Both the position numbers and the translations under genes were made by a program. Shown here piece by piece: positions 1 through 11,946 of a stretch of 64,000 nucleotides of DNA (positions within the stretch are counted from its first letter, which is position 1; every line of letters starts with the position of its first letter). A model generated the notes under the pieces. The model saw only the letters and a list, made by a program, of their open reading frames with translations, did not search any database and was not told the origin of the DNA. This DNA comes from Cocos nucifera (lineage: Eukaryota; Streptophyta; Magnoliopsida; Arecales; Arecaceae). The stretch is from positions 1-64,000 of the forward strand of contig QRFJ01001023.1 of NCBI GenBank assembly GCA_006176705.1, read 5' to 3'.

Positions 1-1289
1 GGAAGATCTAGACTTAATCTTTTCTTAGGGAGATTAATTTAGGTCTCATTAAACTAGACTTGACATAGTCATAACCATTATGACTAACCTAGTGGCATGG
101 GTTAGCTCGAATTATTGACCATCTCAGATCAGAATTGAGTCAACAAACATGGCCAGGTAAGTGAGACCATGAAGGGATATGCCATTAACTCGATAAGAAT
201 GCATTCGAGCCGAGTAGCTTTTAATTAAAAATTAGTCGATCGTATCTGCCAACTATCTTAGACACCAAATTATTGAGACAGAACCAATCGGATTAGCCTA
301 CAATCCAGACTAACCTCTAAGCCTAATTAGGTCTTAGCTTGATTGATCACTCACTGACCAATCTTGACCCAGACTTAATCTATTAGGCTGGTCAATTTTA
401 GCATGTTGATCCATCTAACCAACTCTTGATTAGTTTGATCAACCACTAGACTAATTGAGCTACCTAAGCCCGAACCCAGATTTTAATATGTCTAGATATG
501 AAATTTTAATTTTAGAACCTAATTGATATTTCATAACTTAAATTCTTAATTAAGTTAGGGTTTTAAAACAAAATATGTAAAAGATCCTGGTTTTCAAGAT
601 TCTAAATTTTGTAGAAAGTAAGTTTTCAATTTTTGATTAAGACGAAGGCGCAACCCATACATCAATAAGAACATCCATCGAATGGGAGGAGGGTCTTTAA
701 GCTCTACTTTGTTCTTATGACGGACGGCAAGGAGAACCTTAATCGAAATACAACTAATCTACAAAAATAAAATTGATCTAAGCATATATCTCATATAAAA
801 AATATCTAATTAAAATATATTTTGTATATATCAATATTCTGCATGCATGTTTTTAGACTAAATTATCTCATAATTATCTAAAAAATTAAATTTAAATTCG
901 ATCATATCAAAAAATTATCTAATCTATTTGCAGAACTAATTCTACAATTAGTCTAAACATGCAACTTCATATCTCATATGAATAATTAATTTTATTTTAT
1001 TTATTTTTAATCTGATTATAATATTTATATATCAAAAAATAGGAAATAAATAGATCTAAAAATTATTTTTAATCAAACAAAAATTATGATCAAACTAGAC
1101 TACACATAGAACAATTCTATTCCTAGTCTAGTTATGTATCTCATACATATTAGATCTAAATTAATTTATTTTAATTTTTTAATTATTTTTTAATTTTAGA
1201 TCTAATCACATCTCATGTGATATCTAAAATCATTAATTAATCAGATTAAATCAGATCTAATTTAATAAGAACCTGACTCTGATACTAGT

Positions 1290-3574
1290 TGAAGGAGAAA
1301 TCATGATTTTTTAGATCAGGTTCATTCAGATCTGATTGGATCGAGAGGCATATTTCAAAAATTCTTCTCTCAGATCCAGATCAGATCTAATATTTTTTAG
1401 ATTTAATTTATAATATGATAATTAAGAAAATAAAACTAAATTAATTTTGAATTAATTTTATCTTGGTCATAGGTAATCTGATTACCCGTTGATGATCTTG
1501 CGGAAGCTTTGCGGTTTTGGATCTAGCCACGCAAGCGCCTGGCCTCTACCGATATTCACTCAAACTAGATTTGGAGATCTTCTCCTTCTCTTTTTTTTCT
1601 CCAAAAATTAGATCTGGATCTAATTTGGAGGATCTTCAAAACTTCTTCTGAAGATCGCCCGTCGTCTCTACAGCAGTGTTGCCCTCTTCCTTTTTCATTA
1701 GTCTTTTCTTGCCTGACTCGCACTAATCTGAAGGCCCAACTTCTTTGGGCGTGGAGAGGAGAGAGAGGGCTAGATGGTGGCATGGAGAAGGGAGAGGGGT
1801 AGCCTTAGGGCATCGCTTGGAAGAGGAGTTCTCAAAAGTGGGCGCAAATAGGGTCTTTTTATAGACTCTGCTGCGCCATACAGTGCTGCATCATCCCAGC
1901 CAATCACGTTGCTTCATGCAATTAGATCTAAATCTGATTGATGAGATGACATCATCTGATCCAATCAGATGAGAGACCCACATGTTCATTCTTAGATGGC
2001 GCTTAAGATTGATCAAAGTAGATACCCAAGGGCCACCTAAGTAGAAACCAAGAAGCAACCTAGAGTCCCATCCTTATGGGACTCTAGCATCCCTATCCAT
2101 GGGCACACGCCATCCTAGGCGTGCGCCTCCTTCTTTCCAATTTTCAGAGAGGGCACAAGCCTCTATCTGCTCTCCAATAAGTGCATGACACATGGGCAGA
2201 TGTACAAGGGTCAAAGGTCAATGTTTGACCAAGTCAAAGTACAAGAATTAGTAGGTGATGAAAAATGGTAGGTGTTGTCTCAAATTTATCTCATAAATTA
2301 AGATAATTTTTTTCTAACTTGGACAAGCTCCAGCCAGATCAGGTAAAGGTATCTGAGTGAGCACAAACTCATTTGGCTCAATCGAGATAACTTTTAAGAT
2401 AGAAAAAGGAGAATATTAGGCTCAATCGTGTGCTAGCACGATTTTCTTGAACCTAATTGAATCTTATTCAAATCAATTGAATTGGGTTAGTCCAATTGAT
2501 GATATCCAGATCTAAATCCTTATTTGTGTGATCCAGTTAGGTTCAGTTTTGTATGGTAATGAGATATATCATGATCTTCATCATCGACATCATCGAAACT
2601 TCTTTCGATGGATCAGAACTCTTCTGATTCAAACAACTTAGAATGATCGATCATCTAAATTATTCTAATTGCTTCCAAAATCCATCAGTGACACCTAGCA
2701 GCATATGGTGGTAACCCATCAAAATTAAAAATGAACCTCTTAGTGCAGCTACTTGTGTGGTTAAGTTCTTCTATCTTGAGCCCCGATTAGATTAGGGTTA
2801 AGGTGAACTCATCAAACCCTAATTTCTATCATATGATTTAATCATTCGATTCAAGTCTGATTGTGGAAACCTTAATAGAACTCTTTCTATTATTTCACTC
2901 TCTGCCATGGCCATGGGCTTATGGACTTGATTCTCATGATCATCATAGGGCTGCTCCTCATCCACTGAGGTAGATAGATTCCATCTTGGCACAATCTAAT
3001 TCCTACAATGAACATGCTATAGCCAACATACACCTCAAAATTCCGAATGGCTAGAAGACCGAGTCATGATGTAGTCAAACTATAACACCCTTAAGGTGAA
3101 CTGCCGATGCACCTCAGGTCAAAGAATCAGATACACCACTGCAGCATCGAGTCAGTCATCGACGAGAAGGTAGACTTCCTTATGACTACTCGAGGTGGTT
3201 ACGCTCAGTGCCCTCATTCTCTAATGAGTACCTGTACTCTCGCTTCAGTGTCTCTACATCGTAGACTTAAGACTCATCTACTACAAAGAAGCGATTATAC
3301 ACTAACCTTCTTGATCAATCACCATCTTCATGATGATCCTACGGTCAGCAGCATTTTATGAGTTAATAATGAAAATTCTTATCTTAAATTTTCAACTCTT
3401 GAAAATAAGAATTATCATTACCATTAACTCAAGGGATGTATCATAGATACTAAATTTACTTATGTGATAGAAAATAATCCATTTTATTATTTATAGTCAA
3501 AATTATAATTTTGCCCTTAGAAGTGTATTACAAGTGTCAGCCAATTCTGGCTTCTAGGGCGCACATATCTAACG
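1290..3574 (-). repeat. 5' LTR of element A
   Basis: The LTR starts TGAAGGAGAAATC on the plus strand and ends at CATATCTAACG, matching the borders of the D and C family LTRs (TGAAGG...ATCTAACA). The length of about 2.29 kb agrees with 2.27-2.29 kb for D and C. A conserved GTGCTAGCAC palindrome lies at 2430-2439 and a cluster of TTGAC/GTCAA cores at 2209-2237. LINE-derived sequence follows directly on the right. Confidence 0.85.
2209..2237. promoter_or_regulatory. W-box-like cluster in U3 of element A
   Basis: Four TTGAC/GTCAA cores lie within 30 bases, at the position where the D and C LTRs carry seven or eight. TTGAC is the core recognised by plant WRKY factors. A regulatory role is inference. 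Confidence 0.4.
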
Positions 3575-5311
3575 ATAGTAAGTATGATCATCTAACCAAT
3601 TTAATACTTTCTATTTTATGTAAAAATGTGTTAACTAAATTTCTGGTCTGGCACCAAGGTCACCTTGCACCCCTATGTTTAGGTTTATTGTTTTGGCTAC
3701 TTCAATTTCTTCCTCAGTCTTTGCTGCCACTAATAGACTTATTTTGTGAAATAGTAACAGTGGAAGAGATAATAGGAAACTAGGTGTCATCCATAGGGAC
3801 TTGTACCATCCATCTCCACAGAGATTCTGTTGCTTCTCCTTAGCATCAATGGTGGATCTGTAAAAAAATTTTGTAGTTGCCTCCTCCCTCATGCAGATAA
3901 TTTGAGACTTTTGTTTCCAAAGGACCTCCTGCAAATGTAAATTATGATTGTAGCCCCAGAGCAAGGCAAGAAGATGCTCATGATCCTATGCATTCAGTCC
4001 CCCTTATCAGCTTCAAGCTCTTGAAGATGGAGCAATTGCTGATTCATTGCTTCACCCTGGTGAAAAATATTCCCAACATGAAGCTTGCTCCACCTTCTAA
4101 AAGCTAATTTAATATATGAAGCAAAAGAGACGGCCGAACACTTGGAAAGTAGCTGCCCACACACTTTCAAGCCTATCACACTACCTCTTAAGCTCCATGA
4201 CAAGACAACCCAAATTTTTCAAACTTGGAAGGGGAAGGATCTCAAGCCTGCTGTTGAGATGAGAAGTAAAAGGGGATGATGATCAAATGCAAAGCAAGGT
4301 GTTTAACTTTAAACTCTTGATAAACATCCAACCAGCAATCAGGGGCACAACATGATCTAACCTTTCCCAAACTCTAGCGAAGCCTAGACAATTATTGCAC
4401 CAAGTGAATTTGGGCCCCTCAAAACCAAGATTAATGGAGACCAGAGTTTCAAATGAAAGTCCACAATTCGCCAATGTCAAGGTCAACTTTAAAGGTCTTG
4501 CTCCCTTTCTTATCGTCGACATGAAGAATATAATTAAAATCACCAACTAGAAGAGTAGGAAGTCCAAGAGAGAGAATATATTCCATAGCCCCCCAGATAT
4601 TCCTTCACTGAATTCCCTTGGTGTTAGCATACACCAACGCCATTATCCAGTGACGTTCGGAATGGATCAGATAATTCCACAAACTAGCTGCCTATCAGAA
4701 CGAGTAAAGTCCACATCCCCACATCCTTCCTCCAAGTAACTACAATGCCTCCTAAGAGGCCAACCACGGGTCCCATATAGATATTCTTCAGCTACCCCAG
4801 AGTCTTCTTGCTAATATGAGGAAGAGATTCAGCAGACTATTGCCTAAAATTCTAAACTATCTCCTTCATTGTAAAACAGAAGTAGAATTAATATTACCTC
4901 CCTCGGACATGCCTTGGGAAGTTTCCTTTGTCTCAACATTTGAACACCTTCTAGTTTGGGAGAAGTCCCATCTCGGATGAGACAAGTGCGCGCCTTGAGG
5001 TTGCTCTCCCCTGGCTTATTATCTGACTCTTTTAGGACTTCCATAAGTTATGGAAAAAAAGATTATGAAATGAGATATTATTACCTGAGCGCTGGTCCAA
5101 GACCACTTCAGTTCTTTCCACCTGTTGAGTAGGTGCAGATGGCCCTTGCTTCCGGATAGCCAAAGAGCTATCAGGTTGCCCACTACCGTATGCTACATTG
5201 CCCTCTTGTCTAGTGTATGGCTAATTAGACTTAGACGTGGAAGATTGCTTATTTATCACCTTAGTTTAAGGTGGTGAATCAAACCTAGAGGATCGTGTAG
5301 GGCCTACATTC
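3575..5311 (-). mobile_element. L1-like LINE fragment, ORF2 side
   Basis: This stretch is the 3' portion of a minus-strand plant non-LTR retrotransposon. It contains the endonuclease, the linker and the start of the reverse-transcriptase region. It stops at element A on the left, so the catalytic RT core and poly(A) tail are absent or lie beyond A. On the right it ends at the MITE. Matching ORF1-like sequence resumes at 12147, so one LINE was probably split by the MITE. The far-left 60 bases are not recognisable. Confidence 0.65.
3635..5044 (-). pseudogene. LINE ORF2 remnant: endonuclease and pre-RT region
   Basis: In life this protein nicks target DNA and reverse-transcribes LINE RNA. Read right to left in several frames, about 4283-4546 encodes the plant LINE endonuclease block GFEGPKFTWCNN...ARVWERLDHVV. 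About 3994-4203 gives the linker with FRRWSKLHVGNIF. About 3635-3964 gives LWKQKSQ...TTKFFYRST, the segment just before the RT fingers. The 4560-4750 part reads GLLGGIVVTW, also endonuclease-like. Several frameshifts and stops separate the blocks, and no YADD-type RT core is present. The family assignment rests on motif recognition and is fairly secure; the exact ends are not. Confidence 0.7.
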
Positions 5312-5799
5312 TTAGGGTTCATTTAGTTGGGGGTAATGTAGCATGAGAAAATGAATTCCATGTTAGTTTATCATGTTTATATGAAAAATGGAAGAGATAA
5401 ACAGTAAAAAAATTGGTGGGTTTCATATCTATTGTTCGGAGAGAGAATGTAAAACAAATACCATGGAAGGATTGGTATTTGGTAAATTTATTTTTTTGGT
5501 AATCAATAAATTTATTCCAATGTCTTTCCACATTTATTCAATAAAGAGCTTTTACAAAAAAATTAAGATGGAGATAATATTATGCAAAGAGTTATGTGAT
5601 TATAATCATTATACAAAAAATAATTGGAGATAACAATGCTAGCATAATATTAAAAAATGATTTTATATTGAATGATATTGTTGGGGATAAACCCTACTCC
5701 CGTCGAAATCCAATCTGATGCTTAGCCTAATGTAACTGCCAGTCTGATGCTTAGCCTAATATAATTGATAATCATAGAAGAGCTCCGATCGAAAAATCT

Positions 5800-6370
5800 C
5801 CAGCAGTCGAACTCCTTCCGGACTTCTCCTTCAGTCAAATTCCTCCAGTAGCCAAACTCCTTCCGAACTTCATTTTCAGTCGGATTCCTCCAGGAGCCGA
5901 ACTCCTTCTAGATTTCTCTTTCAGTTAAATTCCTCCAACAGCCGAATTCCTTCTGGACTTCACCTTTAGTCAGATTCCTTTAGCAGCCGAACTTCTTTCA
6001 GACTTCACCTTCAGTTGGTTCCTCCAGGAGCCGAACTCCTTTCGAACTTCTCCTTCAGTAAATTCTTCCGCAGTCGAACTCCTTTGACTTCAACCTAATC
6101 AAGATTCCTCCAGGAGCCAAACTCCTTCCAAATTTTTTTTTCAGTCAAATTCTTCAGGAGCCTCCTTCCGAACTTCACCTTCATTTCCGAGTCAAACTCT
6201 TCCAAATTCTCCTTCAGTCGGATTTCCTCCAGGAGCCAAACTCTTTTCGGACTTCTCTTTCAGTCGGATTCCTCCAGGAGCCGAACTTCTTTCGAACTTC
6301 TCCTTCAGCCAAACTTCTCCACCAGTCGGACTCCTTCTGAACTTCTCCATCAGTCAAACTCCATCCGGAT
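5800..6370. repeat. 45-bp minisatellite inside the gypsy 5' LTR
   Basis: Successive AGCCGAACTCC blocks recur every 45 bases, with shorter, broken spacings toward 6120-6220. The same array occurs in the 3' LTR with a different copy number. Confidence 0.8.
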
Positions 6371-6667
6371 TTCTCTAATGGATTACTTTTAGATTTCAAA
6401 TAGTATTCCTTCCGGATGATCCCCTTTAGCCGTATTTCCTTTAGAAGTTCGAACTTCTTTGAAATTGATATATGTCAAAGCTCTTCACCAACCAACACCT
6501 GCTTTCTTCAAATTTTGATTATTCAATCTCAACGAATAGGCGACACCTCTCTCCATAATAAATTTCACATGGCCTCGAGTAGCCCACTACCGGATGGTTA
6601 TGGTAATAAATTTTATGTGACCTCGAGCGGCCCACTATCGAACCGTTACGGCTATACAGGCTCTGTC

Positions 6668-6675
6668 TATAAAAA
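6668..6675 (+). promoter_or_regulatory. TATA box of the gypsy 5' LTR
   Basis: TATAAAAA follows GGCTCTGTC and is conserved at about 11705 in the 3' LTR. Its location in the LTR fits a U3/R promoter. Confidence 0.6.
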
Positions 6676-7189
6676 GGGATCCTCTAGATATGTTTTCTCT
6701 AAGCTCTCTTCTCATTCCCAAAACTCTTATGAATTCTTGCCTGAGCACACCATTTCTGTTGGCCAGAAGAGCTGACTTGATCATCGGAGGGTCCTGCCAG
6801 AGCCACCACCATCGATTCCGGATGGAACTTTATTTTGTAGATCACCGATGGTGACCTCTTCTTTCTCAACTCCAGCTTGATCCGATGTCAACCATATTCC
6901 ATACCAACAGGATTTGTGCTAGAGGAAGGGCCCTTTGTTCCTGAGATACTCTTGTTCTTAAAGGAGTGTTCAGTCGATCCTGTGGATCTTCTTCTTTAAG
7001 GTTCATCTCCATCATCTTCCTCAATCTCAAGAAATATCTCTAAAGAAGGTGACTACCCAGAGATCTACCATTTCTGTCATCAGATCTGAGCCAGATCCAT
7101 CCGTTCCTGCTCCATCGTCGGTACTTCAACCTCCTCCACCAACGACTGTGGTAGATCCGAGATAGTTTAACCTACTGATGCAGTGGGTT

Positions 7190-8520
7190 CAGGGCCTCAT
7201 CAAAATGGTGCAGGCCATGCGGCAACCCTCGGTGGCGGTTCTACCAGAAAATCTACCATCGAGAAGTCAAGAACTGGTCCCAAGGAGGAGCACTTGGGTT
7301 AGCATATCCATCGCCTCTAAAAAGAAAATATAGAGAGTAGAGGATCCTTGTTCGGATCCTGATTCTTCTTCGAAAGAGATCTTTCCCATCTACAATCGAA
7401 AGCCTTCCAAGATCTGTGATCGAGATGATGTCCTCGATTAGAAACTATGAAAAATGGATCAACGGATTGAGAAACTCCACCACGTCGCTCTGGCTCATCA
7501 TGACGATGTCTGCACCGATCCTTCTTTCTCTTCTCAAATTATGCAAGAGCCCATTCTATCAAACTTCAAGCTTTTCTAATTTAAAAGCTACGACGGAACT
7601 TCTGATTCGGTCGATCACATGGAGGCCTTTCAGACCATGATGCTGCTCCATGGTGCACCAGACGTCATCTTATGCTGAGCTTTTCCATCTATCTTAAAGG
7701 GAGTAGTAAAAAATTGGTACTCGATATTGAAGTCGGGTACGATCTTCTTCTTTGATCAGATGAGCTATTAGTTTATGGCTCACTTCGTTAGCAGCTGACG
7801 TCCCCATCGAGGTTCGAATTTTCTAATGAATATCAAGCAGAAGGAGGGAGAATCTATCTAGGCTTATGTCATCCGATTTAATGCTGCTGCATTGGAGGTC
7901 CGAAACCTGGATCAGTCTGTTGCAATGGCCGCGCTTAAGGATGGCCTTTAGAAGAATGATTTGTTATTCTCTCTGAAGAAGTACCCTAGGAACTTTGCCG
8001 ATTTGCTAGCTCGGGCTGAAGGATATGTCCGAGCGGAAGAAGCCTTCAAGTTGAAGGATGAGCAAGCCGTAGGAGAGCAGCGGGTGGGTGAGTCTAATAA
8101 ACCCATAGCTGATGGATAATTGAATGAAGTTCGGCCATGCTCACGGACTCTCTCTGAGCACAAGCGAGCCTGAACTCCTCCTCGAGCTCGTCGTCAAAGC
8201 AGCCCCGACAGAAGGGCATGAAGAATTCTTTTCTAGAAGGTTCCACAACTATGCCTCCCTTAATGCTCCTAAAACTTAAGTTCTGATGGAAATTAAGAAT
8301 CAACTACCAAGGTCAGAAGAATTACGATCTTCCATAAACAAGCATAATCGAAGCAAGTACTATTTGTATTATCATGATCACGACCACGATACTGAAGAAT
8401 GCATTCAGCTCCAAGACAAAATCGAGGAGCTCATCAGGAGAGGCCGGCTGGGTCGATTTCTCAAACACCGATCTGAAGCAAGAGAAGATCAGCCAAGGGC
8501 ACTATCGTAGTCAGAACCAT
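7190..8520 (+). pseudogene. Gypsy gag remnant (Retrotrans_gag type)
   Basis: Gag forms the cytoplasmic particle around retrotransposon RNA. Reading with frameshifts, the region gives the gag core: a YDGTSDSVDHMEAFQ block (about 7580-7640), KGVVKNWY (about 7700), IKQKEGESI...AYVIRFNAAAL (about 7830-7900) and RNFADLLARAEGY (about 7985-8030). Near 8365-8465 a cysteine-poor HDHDHDTEECIQLQDKI...RRGRLGRFL segment matches the end of plant gypsy gag. Many stops and shifts are present; part of the 3' section stays open in frame at 8286-8510. No protease or RT follows, so a large pol deletion begins near 8530. Confidence 0.75.
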
Positions 8521-8624
8521 CAATGGAGGAGGAACAACAAGAAGATTGACTGCCTCTCGACATCATCAACACTATCTCTGGGGGACCTAGTACTTCGACG
8601 AGCTGTCATCTCTCAGCCTTGAAG

Positions 8625-8765
8625 TTAGGAAAAGCTTGTTCCAAATTGGGAAGGCCCATATAAAATAGAGGAGGTCATCCAGTCTGAAACTTATTATCTG
8701 AAAGAGCTCAGAGGAACAACGCTCCCATGATCTTGAAATTCAGAAAATCTGAGAATGAAAGAAGC
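8625..8765 (+). pseudogene. Terminal scrap of gypsy pol
   Basis: The reading KLVPNWEGPYKIEEV...ETYYLKEL (about 8631-8712) matches the extreme C-terminal end of plant gypsy integrase/pol. It lies only about 100 bases after the gag end, so the intervening several kilobases of pol are gone. It is too short to have any function. Confidence 0.6.
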
Positions 8766-8779
8766 AATTAAAAGTGGCC

Positions 8780-9055
8780 ATGTTAGAAACAGGAGGAGAA
8801 CCTCGTCCTAACATGAGCAAGTCGAAGGCCTCTGATTATTTAAGATAGGAGGAGAACCTCATCCTAACGTGAGCAAACTCAAAGGCCTCATTCATTTTAG
8901 ATGAGGTGAGGGGAGAGGTCCTTATAATAGTCCTAATATGCCCCTACAGCCCGTTAGGAATAGGAGGAGAATCTCGTCCTAACGTGAGCAAAATCGAAGA
9001 GCTCATCGATATAAGACAAGATGGAGGGAGAGGCCATACCGACGATCCCAATACT
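8780..9055. repeat. Three dispersed copies of a 30-bp repeat in the gypsy 3' zone
   Basis: AGGAGGAGAACCTCGTCCTA followed by ACRTGAGCAA occurs near 8791, 8849 and 8961, with AGGCCTC or related spacers. The copies precede the longer minisatellite and share its GGAG/CTCC style. Confidence 0.65.
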
Positions 9056-10545
9056 TTAACAGGAGATAAGATCTCCTACAACCTCGGCTGGAGATAAGAT
9101 CTCCTCCGAGCTTCAACTTCAATAGGAGATAAGATCTCCTAGAACCTCGGTTGGAGATAAGATCTTCTCCGAGCTTCAACCTCAACAGAAGATAAGATCT
9201 TCCACAATCTCGATTGGAGATAAAATCTCCTCCGAATAGGAGATAAGATCTCCTACAACCTCGGCTGAAGATAAGATCTTTTTCGAGCTTCAACCTTAAT
9301 AGGAGATAAGATCTCCTACTACCTCGACTGAAGATAAAATCTCCTCCGAGCTTCAACTTCAATAGAAGATAAGATCTCCTACAACCTCGACTGGAGATAA
9401 GATCTCTTCCAAGCTTCAACAGAAGATAGAATCTTCTTCAACCTCAATAGGAGATAAGATCTCCTACAATCTCGGATGGAGATAAGATCTTCTTCGAGCT
9501 TCAACTTCAATCTTAATAGGAGATAAGATCTCCTACAACCTCGGCTGGAGATAAGATCTTCTCCGAGCTTCAACTTCAATAGGAGATAAGATCTCCTACA
9601 ACTTCGGCTGGAGATAACATCTCCTCCGAGCTTCAAACTTCAACAGAAGATAAGATCTCTTACAACCTCGATTGAAGATAAGATCTTCTCCGAGCTTCAA
9701 CAGAATCTCCTTCAACTTCAATAGAAGATAAGATCTCCTACAATCTCGACTGGAGATAAGATCTCTTTCGAGCTTCAATCTCAATAAGAGATAAGATCTC
9801 CTACAACCTTAGCTGAAGATAAGATCTCCCTCGAGCTTCAACTTCAACAAAGATAAGATCTCCTACAACCTCGACTGGAGATAAGATCTCCTCCGAGCTT
9901 CAACTTTAATAGGAGATAAGATCTCCTACAACCTCGACTGGAGATAAGATTTCTCCCGAACTTTAACTTTAACCTCAACAGAAGATAAGATCTTCTACAA
10001 CCTCAGCTAGAGATAAGATCTTTTCTGAGCTTCAACTTCAATAGGAGATAAGATCTCCTATAACTTCGGTTGGAGATAAGATCTCCCTCGAGCTTCAACA
10101 GAAGATAGAATCTCCTTCAACCTCAATAGGAGATAAGATCTATAACCTCGATTGAAGATAAGATTTCCTCCGAGCTTCAACTTTAACCTCAATAGGAGAT
10201 AAGATCTCCTATAACCTCGGTCGGAGATAAGATTTCCTTCGAGCTTCAACTTTAATAGGGGATAAGATCTCCTACAACCTCGGTTGGAGATAAGATCTCT
10301 TCCGAGGTTCAACTTCAATAGAAGAAAGATCTTCTACAATCTTGGCTGGAGATAAGATCTTCTCCGAGCTTTAATTTTAATAGAAGATAAGATCTCCTAC
10401 AACCTTAGCTGGAGATAAGATCTTTTTCGAGCTTCAACTTCAAAAGAAGATAAGATCTCTTTCAACCTCCATAGGAGATAAGATCTCTTTCGAACTTCAA
10501 CTTCAACTGAAGATAAGATCTTCTCTGAGCTTCAACCTCAACGGA
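9055..10545. repeat. 63-bp minisatellite with paired hairpin motifs
   Basis: About two dozen degenerate units of 63 bp fill 1.49 kb between the pol scrap and the 3' LTR. Each unit holds two halves. One is AGGAGATAAGATCTCCT plus ACAACCTCGGCT. The other is GGAGATAAGATCTCCTCCGA plus GCTTCAACTTCAAT. AGGAGAT-AAG-ATCTCCT is a perfect 7-bp inverted repeat with a 3-base spacer. Units vary by small deletions. Long minus-strand reading frames here arise because 63 is divisible by three and are not genes. Similar arrays are known in the 3' untranslated zone of Tat/Ogre elements. Confidence 0.9.
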
Positions 10546-10629
10546 TGTAGAGCCCAAAAAATAACTTCGGCAGTCATCTTTTTTGTACTTCCTTTCTTCG
10601 AATTTTGAACTCGAGAGTGGAGGGTCTAT

Positions 10630-11946
10630 TATTGGGGATAAACTCCACTCCCATCGAAGTCCAGTCTGATGCTTAGTCTATGTAATTGCCAGTCTGATGC
10701 TTAGCCTAATATAACTGATAATCATAGAAGAGCTTCAATCGAGAATTTTTCAGTAGTTGAACTCCTTCTGAACTTCTTCTTCAGTTAAATTCCTCTAGCA
10801 GTCAAACTTCTTTCGAACTTTACCTTCAGTCGGATTTCTTCAGGAGCCGAACTCCTTCTAAATTTTTTCTTCAGTCAAATTTCTCCAACAGTCGAACTTC
10901 TTTCGGACTTCACCTTCAGTCGAATTCCTCTAGGAGCTAAACTCCTTTCGGACTTTACCTTCAGTCGAATTCCTCTAGTAGTTGAACTCCTTCTGGACTT
11001 CACCTTCAGTTAGATTCCTCCAAGAGCCAAACTTCTTCTGAACTTTTTCTTCAATGAAATTTCTCCAGCAACCGAACTCCTTTCGAACTTCACCTTCAGT
11101 CGGATAGATTCCTCTAGCAGTCGAACTCCTTTCAGACTTCACCTTCAGTTGGATTCCTCCAAGAGTCGAACTTCTTCCAGACTTCACCTTCAGTTGGATT
11201 TCTTCAGCAGTCGAACTCCTTCTGAACTTCTCTTTCAGTCAAATTTTTCTAAGAGCCAAACTTTTTTCGAACTTCTCCTTCAGTCAAATTTCTTTAGTAG
11301 TCGAATTCCTCTAAGAGTCAAACTTCTTCTGAACTTCTTCTTCAGTCGAACTTCTCCACTAGTTGGACTTCTTCTGAACTTCTTCATTAGTCGAACTTCA
11401 TTCAGATTCCTCCAGTAGATTACTTTTAGATTTTAAGTAGTATTCCTTCTAGATGATCTCCTCTAGCCATATTCTCTTTAGGAGTTCGAACTCCTCTAGA
11501 ATTGATATATGTCAAAGCTCTTCACCAACCAATGCCTACTTTCTTCAAACTTCGACTATTAAATCTCAACGAATGGGCGACACCTCTCTCCGTAATAAAT
11601 TTTACGTGGTCCCGAGCAATCCACTATCAAACGATTATGGTTATAAATTTCATATAACCCCGAGCGGCCCACTACCAGACGGTTATGGCTATACAGGCTC
11701 TGTCTATAAAAAAGAACACTCTAGATATATTTTCTCTAAGCTCTTTTTTTCTTTCTAAAATTCTGCTGAATTCTTGCCTAAGCACTCCATTTCTATTGGT
11801 TAGAAGAGCTAATTTGATCGTCAGAGGGTCCTATTGGAGCCACAACCATCGACTCTGGATGGAACTTTATTTTGTAGATCACCAATGGTGATCTCTTCTT
11901 TCTTAACTCCAGCTCAATCCAACGTCAACCAAATTCTACACCAACA
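10630..11946 (+). repeat. 3' LTR of the gypsy element
   Basis: This copy begins TATTGGGGATAAAC (the first TG has become TA) and ends CACCAACA, 1317 bp. It is longer than the 5' LTR mainly because its 45-bp array (about 10770-11420) has more units. A TATAAAAAAG box lies at about 11705. The visible divergence indicates an old insertion. Confidence 0.85.

Larger units (their letters stand above)
1..3574 (-). mobile_element. Element A: left-truncated Ty1/copia element (5' leader plus 5' LTR)
   Basis: The first 1289 bases match the untranslated leader of the complete element at 27838-37999 (positions about 34384-35727). They are followed by an LTR of the same family, so this is the 5' end of a minus-strand copy whose coding part lies left of the window. 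The primer-site region (about 1275-1289) reads as a mutated form of TGGTATCAGAGC. The LTR end has decayed from CA to CG. Divergence from the other copies is much larger than between the two LTRs of element D, so this copy is older. The target duplication cannot be tested because only one end is visible. Confidence 0.85.
5679..6909 (+). repeat. 5' LTR of the gypsy element, with 45-bp tandem repeat
   Basis: The 1231-bp LTR runs from TGTTGGGG to CCAACA. From about 5800 to 6370 it holds roughly a dozen degenerate copies of a 45-bp unit (core CAGCCGAACTCCTTC...TTCAGTCGGATTCCTC). A TATA box lies downstream of the repeat. Just after the LTR, GATTTGTGCTAGAGGAAGGG resembles a decayed gypsy primer-binding site. 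Confidence 0.85.
5679..11946 (+). mobile_element. Ty3/gypsy LTR retrotransposon, internally deleted
   Basis: LTRs begin TGTTGGGGATAAAC and end ACCAACA. The element is flanked by a perfect 5-bp target duplication, GATAT (5674-5678 and 11947-11951). Order: 5' LTR, gag, a scrap of the pol end, short repeats, a 63-bp minisatellite, a polypurine tract (GAGAGTGGAGGG, about 10612-10623) and 3' LTR. Protease, RT, RNase H and most of integrase are missing, so it depended on other elements. The gag sequence and the repeat-rich 3' untranslated zone suggest the Tat/Ogre-like branch; the lineage is inference. Confidence 0.85.

Noticed and set aside
3511..3783. Plus-strand frames across the A LTR/LINE junction
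   Set aside because: They span two unrelated elements; the LINE reading on the minus strand explains the region.
6214..6399. Frames reading FGSWRNPTEREVRKE repeats in the gypsy LTRs (also 10975-11418)
   Set aside because: They come from the 45-bp LTR minisatellite.
9003..10318. Series of minus-strand frames reading GGDLISSRGCRRSYLLLKL repeatedly
   Set aside because: They are translations of the 63-bp minisatellite, open only because the unit length is a multiple of three. No independent coding evidence.
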